Assembly: GCF_045679555.1 (NCBI RefSeq)
Contig: NC_092098.1
Span: forward strand, 19,171,038 to 19,235,037
Direction of reading: 5' to 3'
DNA: 64,000 nucleotides
Source: Salvelinus alpinus
Lineage: Eukaryota > Chordata > Actinopteri > Salmoniformes > Salmonidae
Within the stretch, counting starts at the first letter, position 1; the number at the start of each line of letters is the position of its first letter. Both the position numbers and the translations under genes were made by a program. Under the pieces are notes generated by a model. It had not been told where the DNA came from. It worked only from the letters and a program-made list of their open reading frames with translations, and searched no databases. This document shows, one piece after another, positions 1 through 36,692 of this stretch.

Positions 1-2
1 CA

Positions 3-1697
3 AGCATTTCTCAACGGCTGGCCATGCCTTCCTCCAGGTTACTCCAACCTTGGCCAACAGCTCCGCCCCCCTCCGCTGCTACTCGCCCAAGCCTCCCCAG
101 CTTCTCCTTTACCCAAATCCAGATAGCAGATGTTCTGAAAGAGCTGCAAAACCTGGACCCATACAAATCAGCTGGGCTTGACAATCTGGACCCTCTATTT
201 CTGAAACTGTCCGCCGCCATTGTCGCACCCCCTATTACTAGCCTGTTCCACCTCTCCTTCGTATCATCTGAGATCCCCAAGGATTGGAAAGCTGCCGCGG
301 TCATCCCCCTCTTCAAAGGGGGAGACACCCTGGACCCAAACTGTTACAGACCTATATCCATCCTGCCCTGCCTGATCACTGACCATCTCGAATCCCACCG
401 TACCTTCTCCGCTGTGCAATCCGGTTTCCGAGCCGGTCAGGGGTGCACCTCAGCCACGCTCAAGGTACTAAACGATATCATAACCGCCATTGATAAAAGA
501 CAGTACTGTGCAGCCGTCTTCATCGACCTGGCCAAGGCTTTCGACTCTGTCAATCACCATATTCTTATCGGCAGACTCAGTAGCCTCGGTTTTTCTAATG
601 ACTGCCTTGCCTGGTTCACCAACTACTTTGCAGACAGAGTTCAGTGTGTCAAATCGGAGGGCATGTTGTCCGTTCCTCTGGCAGTCTCTATGGGGGTACC
701 ACAGGGTTCAATTCTCGGGTCGGAGGGCATGTTGTCCGTTCCTCTGGCAGTCTCTATGGGGGTACCACAGGGTTCAATTCTCGGGTCGACTCTTTTCTCT
801 GTATACATCAATGATGTTGCTCTTGCAGCGGGCGATTCCCTGATCCACCTCTACGCAGACGACACCATTCTGTATACATCTGGCCCTTCTTTGGACACTG
901 TGTTAACTAACCTCCAAACGAGCTTCAATGCCATACAGCACTCCTTCCGTGGCCTCCAACTGCTCTTAAACGCTGGTAAAACCAAATGCATGCTTTTCAA
1001 CCGTTCGCTGCCTGCACCCGCACGCCCGACTAGCATCACCACCCTGGATGGTTCCGACCTAGAATATGTGGACATCTATAAGTACCTAGGTGTCTGGCTA
1101 GTCTGCAAACTCTCCTTCCAGACTCATATCAAACATCTCCAATCCAAAATCAAATCTAGAGTCGGCTTTCTATTTCGCAACAAAGCCTCCTTCACTCACG
1201 CCGCCAAACTTACCCTAGTAAAACTGACTATCCTACCGATCCTCGACTTCGGCGATGTCATCTACAAAATAGCTTCCAATACTCTACTCAGCAAACTGGA
1301 TGCAGTTTATCACAGTGCCATCCGTTTTGTTACTAAAGCACCTTATACCACCCACCACTGCGACCTGTATGCTCTAGTCGGCTGGCCCTCGCTACATGTT
1401 CGTCGTCAGACCCACTGGCTCCAGGTCATCTACAAGGCTATGCTAGGTAAAGCGCCGCCTTATCTCAGTTCACTGGTCACGATGGCAACACCCACCCGTA
1501 GCACGCGTTCCAGCAGGTGTATCTCACTGATCATCCCTAAAGCCAAAACCTCATTTGGCCGCCTTTCCTTCCAGTTCTCTGCTGCCTGCGACTGGAACGA
1601 ATTGCAAAAATCTCTGAAGTTGGAGACTTTTATCTCCCTCAACAACTTTAAACATCTGCTATCTGAGCAGCTAACCGATCGCTGCAGCTGTACATAG
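3..1697 (+). pseudogene. LINE reverse transcriptase, open but damaged
   Basis: A reverse transcriptase frame open from the window edge to a TAG ending at 1697; the Met at 24 is not a proven start. Visible RT motifs are FIDLAKAFDSVNH (motif A Asp, about 525-560), GVPQGSILGS (motif B, about 695-720) and YADDTILYT (motif C, about 855-880). A thumb and C-terminal region follow, ending in a Trp-Asn-Glu-Leu block typical of this fish LINE. Two features argue against activity. An exact 66-bp tandem duplication repeats motif B. From family knowledge, about 11 residues normally between the PCL and ITDHLE blocks (near 370-380) are missing. Both changes keep the frame, so this is an open but probably dead copy. 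Confidence 0.8.
655..786 (+). repeat. Exact 66-bp in-frame tandem duplication in RT
   Basis: Bases 655-720 and 721-786 are identical 66-bp units. They add 22 residues and place two copies of the RT motif B (GVPQGSILGS) in a row. Identity implies a recent duplication or an assembly artefact. Confidence 0.95.
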
Positions 1698-2095
1698 TCC
1701 ATCGGTATATAGCCCACCCAATTTACCTACCTCATCCCCATACTGTTTTTATTTATTTACTTTTCTGCTCTTTTGCACACCAGTATCTCTACTTGCACAT
1801 GATCATCTGATGATTTATCACTCCAGTGTTAATCTGCTAAATTGTAATTATTCGCTCCTATGGCCTATTTATTGCCTACCTCCTCATGCCTTTTGCACAC
1901 ATTGTATATAGATTCTCCTTTTTTTTTCTACTATGTTATTGACTTGTTTATTGTTTACTCCATGTGTAACTCTGTTGTTGTCTGTTCACACTGCTATGCT
2001 TTATCTTGGCCAGGTCGCAGTTGCAAATGAGAACTTGTTCTCAACTAGCCTACCTGGTTAAATAAAGGTGAAATAAAAATAAAATAAATAAGAAA

Positions 2096-2848
2096 CAAGA
2101 TTTTCTGGTCTGATGAAACCAAAATTGAACTATTTGACCTGAATGCCAAGCGTCACATCTGGGGGAAACCTGACACCATCCCTACGGTGAAGCATGGTGG
2201 TGGCAGCACCATGCTGTGGGGATGTTTTTCAGCGGCAGAGACTGCAAGACCAGTCAGGATCGAGGGAAAGATAAACAGACCAAAGTACCAAAAAATCCTT
2301 GATGAAAACCTGCTCCAGAGTGCTCAGGACCTCAGACTGGGGCAAAGGTTCACCTTCCAACAGTACAACTACCCTAAGCACACAGCCAAGACAACTCAGG
2401 AGTGGCTTCGGGACAATTCTCTGAATGTCCTTGAGTGGTCCAGGCAGAGCCCAGAGTTAAACTTGATCGAAAATAGCTGTGCAGCGAAGCTCCCCATCCA
2501 ACCTGAAGCTTGAGAGGATCTGCAAAGAATGGGAGAAACTCCTCAAATACAAGTGTGTCAAGCTTGTAGCTTCATTCCCAAGAAGACTTGAGGCTGTAAT
2601 CGCTGCCAAAGGTGCTTCAACAAAGTACTGAGTAAAGGGTCTGAATACTTAGGTAAATGTGATATTTCAGTTCTTTATTTTTAATACATTTGCAAGAATT
2701 TCTAAGACCCTGTTTTTGCTTTTCATTATGATGTATTGTGTGTAGATTGAGGGGGGAAAAAACAATGTAATCAATTTTAGAATAAGGCTATAACTTAACA
2801 AAAGGTGGAAGAAGTCAACGGGTCTGAATACTTTCCGAATGCACTGTA
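2096..2848 (+). mobile_element. Tc1-like transposon, right half
   Basis: C-terminal half of a Tc1/mariner transposase and the right terminal repeat. The conserved block around 2100-2200 (a DETK-like motif, then KHGGGSTMLWGCF at 2187-2225) is typical of Tc1 DDE transposases. A second acidic region and an LNLIEN motif lie near 2455-2475. Frameshifts break the frame after 2513. The right end runs to about 2848. The left half is absent and is probably upstream of the LINE. Confidence 0.8.
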
Positions 2849-4160
2849 TAAACGCAACATGTAAAGTGTTGATTTCATGAGCTGAAGTAAAAGATCCAAG
2901 AAATGTTCCATACGCACAAAAAGCGTATTTCTCTCAAATGATGTGCACAAATTTGTTTATATCACTGTTAGTTAGCATTTCTCCTTTGCGAAGATAATCC
3001 ATCCACCTGACAAGTGTGGCATATCAAGAGGCTGATTAAACAGCATGATCATTACACAGGTGCACCTTGTGCTGGGGACAATAAAAGGCCACTAAAAATT
3101 GGGAATTTTTCACAATACAATGCCACAGATGATTCAAGTTGAGGGAGCGCACAATTGGCATACTGATTGCAGGAATGTCCACCAGAGCTGTTGCCAGATA
3201 ATTGAATGTTCATGTCTCTACCAGAGAATTTGGCAGTACGTCCAACCGGCCTCACAACCGCAGACCACGTGTAACAACTCCAGTCCAGGAATTCCACATC
3301 CGGCTTCTTCATCTGCAGGATCATCTGAGACCAGCCACCCGGACAGCTGATGAAACTGTGGGTAACCGTTTCAGAGAAGATTAGCTGCATGCTTGTCATC
3401 TTCACCAGGGTCTTGACCTGATAGCAGTTCGACGTCGTAACAGACTTCAGTGGGCAAATGCTCAACTTCGATGGCCACTGGCATACTGGAGAAGTGTGCT
3501 CTTCACGGATGAATCCCGGTTTCAACTGTACAGGGCAGATGGTGTCGTGTTGGCGAGCGGTTTGCTGACGTCAACAATGTAAACAGTGTGCCCCATGGTG
3601 ACGGTGGGGTTATGGTATGGGCAGGCATAAGCTACGGACAATGAACACAATTGCATTTTATCAATGGCAATTTGAATGCACAGACGTACCGTGACGAGAT
3701 CCTGAGGCCCATTGTCGCCCCATTCATCCACCACCATCACATCATGTTTCAGCATGATAATGCACAGCCCCATGTCGCAAGGATCTGTACACAATTCCTG
3801 GAAGCTGAAAATGTCCCAGTTCTTTCATGGCCTGAATACTCACCAGACATGTCACCCATTGAGCAACTTCGCACTGCCATTGAAGAGTGGGACAACATTC
3901 AACAGGCCACAATCAACAGCCTGATCAACTCTATGCGAAGGAGATGTGTCACCCTGCATGAGGCAAATGGTGGTCACACCAGGTACTGACTGGTTTTCTA
4001 ATCCACGCCCTACTAGTCGTTTTTTAAGGTATCTGTGACCAACAGATACATATCTGTATTCCCAGTCATGTGAAATCCATAGATTAGGGCCTAATTTATT
4101 TATTTCAATTGACTGATTTCCTTAAATGAACTGTACGTAACTCAGTAAAATCTTAGACAT
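2849..4160 (+). mobile_element. Tc1-like transposon, near full length, inactive
   Basis: A second Tc1-like family, matched in this window by copies at 6471-7185, 16241-16723 and 56832-57927. Both outermost ends are trimmed. The transposase is broken by frameshifts: N-terminal remnants at 3119-3384, and a C-terminal frame at 3651-3989 with FQHDNAQPHVAR (second Asp of DDE), an SPDMSPIEQ motif and the usual GGHTRY end. No single frame spans the protein. Confidence 0.85.
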
Positions 4161-4388
4161 TTCTGCTTACCACAAGCAATGCGTGTTAATGTTCAGAATG
4201 AGCGGCGGGGCTCTTAACGAAACTCCCCCATACAGAAGAGGCCTTCATCCAATTACTTTTAATCTTATATGTAATGCAATGGAACTGAGAGTAATCATGA
4301 TCAAGGGCTAAGTACTGTATGACCTGCCCTCCAAAACCAGGTGGTATGGACACCAAGTGGCTCGTGCTGGAATTGCAGATTTGCTCTC

Positions 4389-4393
4389 ATTGG
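4389..4393 (+). promoter_or_regulatory. Inverted CCAAT box upstream of brwd3
   Basis: ATTGG, the reverse complement of CCAAT (an NF-Y site), 157 bp before the brwd3 ATG, followed by GTCGCAGGAGGGCGC. No TATA box is evident, which would fit a housekeeping-type promoter. The start site itself cannot be read from sequence. Confidence 0.35.
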
Positions 4394-4549
4394 TCGCAGG
4401 AGGGCGCTAACAAAGCACAAGGCGGTGAGATAGCTAGCTAGCTAGCTTGAGAAAGGAAAAGGCCGAACGCTGCCTGCTGTGGAAATAATTATTGTGGCTA
4501 TTCTACAAATACACATTAATGAATCAAATGTCGGTGTTCTTATCAAGTG

Positions 4550-31401
<26,852 letters not shown>

Positions 31402-33790
31402 CTCACACAGCCCCCTCAAACCACCTTAAACTGGGCCTTCTAACCCCTACCAACCACCTATCTACCTTACCCACCAGGAGTGAGACTGGAGACTGTACAA
31501 TTGACTAAATTAATACTTCAGGGATTTTGCTTTACTTTTTTTATTGATTTTTGTATCATTTTGCTTTGTGTACGAGACTGTTTACGACTCTACTGGCAGT
31601 GGTGCTCCTTATCTTGCCAAGGAATCTCCCTCCCTGGTCTTCAAAGCTACTCATCAACATGGACCCACAAGTCAACTCACTCACCTCCGCCTTACTTACT
31701 GCTCTCCTGGGCCTTAAAGACTCCTCTTACTCCTCCGCTTTTATCAACTCATAACTCTTCTCCTTCTCATCCTCAGTTTTCCTCCCCCATCTTTCTCTTA
31801 CCCTCCTTCTCACCTCCGATCTTCCTGATCATACAACAACAAAGGTTCAAGAGATGCCAAAAACTGGTGCTCATATGTTATAGCTCAAGGAGACTAAGCT
31901 CTGCTGTCCTCTACATCTGGATGACAGACAGACTGATGCTCCCTTTACTTCTCTCTGTTTGTGTTCTGTCTGAACAGTACAGTACATCTCTCCCTAAATG
32001 ACCCTCTTCCACATGACCCCCTCTCAGTGTTGGGTTGTCTGATTGACGCTAACCCTCCCACTATGCTTCATCCTCCCCAACCCCCATCCTTCACTTTGGG
32101 AGGTCAACTCTGGTGTGCTCATTCACTGCATTAATGAATCTATTTTTAGGCATCCAGGCTAGGTCTTAGAGGACTGCTGTGTCTGTGGGTTTTAGTTCTC
32201 AGACTTTATCTTTGCGTGGGAACTTATTGATTCTAATTAGTTGAGGTGGTGACTTCTTTCATCATTAATTATGTCTACTCATAAAATGCTGCATGCCTAC
32301 AATACAATGTTCCGCCATTGAATCAGAGGCAGACGTACCTCCTTAGTTAACTCCTGGGCCACTGAATGTTCTCAATGCTATATCCCCCGTAATCCTTATC
32401 AATTCTATAGAGTTTGTATATTTGCACATACAATAGGTAAATAGAGGCTTTGCCGTATCCTCTTCCTGTAGCGTGTGGTTATTATGGTTGAGTGATGTCT
32501 AGTATGGTAGCTAGTGTAGTGAAAGAGTGTGGGTAATTGGAAAGGAGAAATGCAAAGCGATTGTATAAGGGTCTACCATTGAGTTCTATTTCTATTGGTT
32601 GGAACATACTTTCATTGATCTAAATCAAATGCACACATTAATTTTTAACTTCCAGGGCACTGTCCTTCAACCCAGCATGTTCAAACCAGTCATTGGTTCA
32701 AACACAAACCAAAGTGCATCATGGTACTTTGGGGAGAGGCTCGCCCATAGCCACCACTCACTTCCACCTCATACTGAAAAGGACATTTTTTTACTACAGA
32801 AATATTTATATTTTTTCACTGTATTATACACTTTGCAATTATTCCTTAGCTAATATTAATGATGGTGAAATGTTTGCACATGTATCTATTGTATGTGGCA
32901 GCTGAATTTGAGATGGCTTTTGTTGGGCTGAGTATGCTATCCTGCCCTCTGATTTTACTCTTAATCACAATATTGGATGACCAGACAAGCCACAAAGAGC
33001 AAAGGACAGATTTCGCTCCATGCAGTTCTAAACAACGAAGGACTTTTTATTTGTGTGTACAAAGCGCAGATAAATTGTGCCAATAATATTCAACACATTT
33101 GCATACAAATACACCTGTTCTGGGCTGTTTTGTGATAGATTTTGTTGTTGTGAGCATTATTGAACCAGAGGGTTGTGTTTGCTTGGTCAAAGGTCGGAGG
33201 GTCCGACACAGCTAAGCCACTTGGCAACGTTGCCTAAGAAACAGAAACTAAGGCTACAGACAGCCAGGTTCTCTTCTCTCCTTCCACTTCCTAACATAAG
33301 GTGCTCTGTGTGTGTCATACGCTAAGTGTTCCAGGACTTAGCCCTCTGCTCCCCATTCCCCCAGGATCCACCCGGCTCCACTACCCCATGATTCCCCTAC
33401 TACACTCTGGTTTAGGGTCTCTGAAATACCCCTTAGGTGTCATCTGATGGGCCATGCTACTGCTAGTCATGTTGCCACACTAGGGAAAGAGATGGGACTG
33501 CAATCAAGGTTTTCGTTAGTTAATCGCGAGACAGCAGTAACTCGTCTGCAAACTGTGTGGGTATAGTTTGAAAAGACATCACTTGGGCCAATGGATAAAT
33601 CCCTACTCAATAATTTGTGAACATGTTCTCTTAATATAATAGATGGTAAATGGACTTGCCTTTAAGCAGCAGATTAGTAATTTCTGAATCCAGCAATGAT
33701 GACATTCTAGGTGTAATAATAAACGTGACTTTTTTTTCTACACAATATTTTTGATTGTGTTTGTTTTTTAAAATAAAGGAGCGACATAGA
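31402..33790 (+). other. brwd3: Probable brwd3 3' UTR
   Basis: No gene or recognised repeat. A canonical AATAAA at 33772-33777 is a plausible distal poly(A) signal. Short frames here (for example 31480-32001) lack protein-like composition or family resemblance. UTR extent is inferred only. Confidence 0.4.
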
Positions 33791-35767
33791 TTTTCTCCCA
33801 ACTTGGTGCCCCTGGTATTTGGCTCATTCCGTCACATTCTCTAAACACAATACAAACATGCCCACTTTAATCACCATAGAAAAACATGATATATAATGTT
33901 CTGTCACTTCTCATGGCAAAATGGTACTGTGAATTCACACTTCCTCTGTGTTTCAGCCATTTTCTCCTGTACCTCATTTGTTTTCCCAGACCCCATGCTG
34001 TTGACGTGTTATTGTTTGAGTCATCACGGCAGGATTTTCACATCCTGCCAGTCAACACACTTGGCACAAGCTGAGCTGCCACTCTTCACCAGGCCCTGTG
34101 TATTCCACAATAGCCACTCTTGTCTGGCTGTTTAAAACCCATCCCTGGCTTGGTGAGTCATCTCTGGCTGCCCCCTCAAAGAGCCATGATGATGAGTCAT
34201 AAAGATGCACCATGGGCCATATCTCTGCAGTGATGTCAGTCCCACCCGCCTCTGCCCCTGACTACCCCACACCACTGTCCCACAGTTACCTGCTCTATCT
34301 CAGAGAGAGTGAGGAGGAGGAGTAGCAGCCTACGTGTTGGATAGGGTATGGAAGCTAGGAGGAGAGTGGACAAGTCTGGTGATATGGTTGGTTGGTTATC
34401 AGCCAGTTAGCCTTGTGATGGAGGTACCTCCACTAGATAATGCACTGAAGACTGGAGAGATGAGTCAGACACTCAGCTAGCAACAATACTTAACAATCCT
34501 CTGACGCATGGTGCTTCAGCACGCCCAGAAAGACTGCAGTGGTGTTGAGGGTCTCTGGATGGAAACAGGCAAATGTATCAATTTGGGCTATTATAAAAGT
34601 GTAAAAATATAAAGTGTTACTTCCTCTTGAATGCTGAAGTCACCTCCTGTCAGAAAGCCATGATAATTACATTCAACATCAACCAGATACTTTTCACTCC
34701 AGGGCAATCAGCATCACTGTCTAGAGGCTGTATGCAAGTAATCTGAGGATGTTTAAATGTATGAGGTTTATTATCAAAATGACCATACAAATTGAGCAAA
34801 TATTTGATTATGAATGGGGATACAGAGATCATGAAAATGCATGATGTTTCTCTACCGATACATGACAGTAGCTCCAGATAAAGTTCCGATAATGAGACAA
34901 AATGATTATACCTAAAGAATCCCAACATAGATTACTGTATTACAATTTACAATCAACGCTATGGTATATGAGAAGTACCAGATTACTGCACAGTTACATT
35001 TACATTAGACTTTCATCTATATCGAATTGGTGAATCACACATACATCCGATACATCTATAGTTCACTAATTAACAACAAGGTTGCGTACGTTTACATTGT
35101 GCTTCAGATTCAATTGCCCGTTTGGGTAACTCACCTACTGCCACGCCTGTGCTGAAAATACATTTTGTGGGTCTTTTACAAATGACCTCTTGGGTATCTT
35201 TAACAATGAAATGGCACACAGAAATAAGTAACAGTGAATCTATGTTTGCTGTGAGTGTCATTCTGTCTCACAGTTACAACTTAGATCTCTAACTGTTACT
35301 TCTAAATACTACCACATAACGAAACTGAGGGGTGATAGTTTAAAACACTTTGGAATCTGTCTTTCATCTTAACAACCCTGATTTCGCCCTGATATATTCA
35401 TGTAGTCACTCATTAGACACTCAAACATTTACCAAGGATGCAATCAGACATTAACACCCAGAAAACAAATCAATATGTACTCTACGTCACATTTTCCCAA
35501 GACCTAAGTACAGCTGATGATGTCATATCAAGATTTGTGACGTTACAATACAATATTAAAGGTAGATTCAGCGATATGACAGCATAGTGGGTCAATTTCC
35601 CGCAAGAACTAAGAGCGTTAAAGCGTGAGGCTCAACTTCTCTGGTGTTTCAGTGCACTGACTACAATGCTGTGAACAGCTTAAAGCAAACCTGTGCACAT
35701 GCGCAAATACTGTGTGTGACTAGTCTTGCATCTCAATATTTTGGGGGGACAATGTTTTAAATTGATC
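33791..35767. other. Intergenic DNA, nothing recognised
   Basis: AT-rich unique-looking sequence between brwd3 and the HpaI SINE. I see no exon, RNA gene or clear transposon end. Confidence 0.5.
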
Positions 35768-35957
35768 CTTTATTTAAATAGGCAAGTCAGTTAAGAACAA
35801 ATTCTTATTTACAATGACTGCCTACCAGGGAACAATGGGTTAACTGCCTTGTTCAGGGGCAGAACGACAGATTTCTACCTTGTCAACTCAGGGAATCAAT
35901 CCAGCAACCTTTCGGTTACTGGCCCAATGCTCTAACCACTAGGCTACCTGCTGTCCC
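35768..35957 (-). mobile_element. HpaI-type salmonid SINE
   Basis: On the minus strand, a tRNA-Lys-like head (AGGTAGCCTAGTGGTTAGAG, B box GGTTGCTGGATTGATTCC), then GGCAGTTAACCCATTGTTCC-like body and TAACTGACTTGCCTATTTAA tail. The HpaI SINE family is specific to Salmonidae. Second copy at 54130-54315. Confidence 0.88.
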
Positions 35958-36692
35958 TGTGGTGTTGCTCATGGCAAAGTAATTTAGCTGAGTCTACCTT
36001 TAAACACAAGTATGATCACTTCAAGAAAGTTAATTCACTTACATTCGTGAAGAACAACTCATCAGGTTTTCTCTAAAATACAGCACAGTTTTTTGGCTTG
36101 ATCAGATACTGTCTAATTTGAACATAATGTGTTGTGATTTTGGTCTACATCAACTATGGTATGTCTAATTATTTTGAAGTGTTTATACCTTCATCCACTG
36201 CAGCATACTTGCCCGTCCTCTACCTCACTATAGTATATGATAAGAAATGTTCAGTCAACTGTTCATACAGTATTTCTGTCATGTTTGAACAACTTTGTCA
36301 TTCATTGACAGTACAGGATCCCCGTGTCACAGGAAGGTAACAAAGACAAAGCCTAGCCTGCTGCTGCAGCTGAAACAGCCACGTAAACTGTAATTTCCCT
36401 CTGTGACATTTTCCCTTGCAGCTTGCTCTCAGTGAGTAATCAGCTATTCTCTCTCCCATTCAAAACATTTTTCATTTGAAAAGAGTGACGTGGTGGCCTT
36501 TATCCAAAGATAAAGCTCCAACTCTCCCCATTTTGTGTCCGCTGTCTCACGTCATAGGCAGCGTCTTTTCAAAGCATTGAACAAATTGCGCTCATGCCTC
36601 TTTTCTTTTTTAAATCAATTTTGTGCCTCTGGATACAGAGTAGAACCATATAGAATGCAGCCCACATGCTCTCCCCCACTCACATGCTGGGG
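35958..36692. other. Region downstream of tent5d stop
   Basis: Probable tent5d 3' UTR on the minus strand. No poly(A) signal on that strand is clear before the SINE, whose tail supplies a TTTATT (AATAAA on the minus strand) near 35770. Nothing else recognised. Confidence 0.35.

Larger units (their letters stand above)
1..2095 (+). mobile_element. Non-LTR retrotransposon (LINE), 3' part
   Basis: The 3' part of a LINE cut off by the window start. It holds a reverse transcriptase frame, about 400 bp of 3' UTR with a conserved end near 2010-2070 (rc-matching 48045-48120), and an A-rich AAATAAA-type tail to about 2095. The tail abuts the middle of a Tc1-like transposase (from 2096), which suggests the LINE landed inside that transposon. 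The clade (jockey/L2/CR1-like) is judged from the RT and the tail and is not certain. Confidence 0.85.

Noticed and set aside
31480-32001. 173-codon frame after brwd3
   Set aside because: No family resemblance, hydrophobic low-complexity translation of pyrimidine-rich 3' UTR, no splice or promoter signals.
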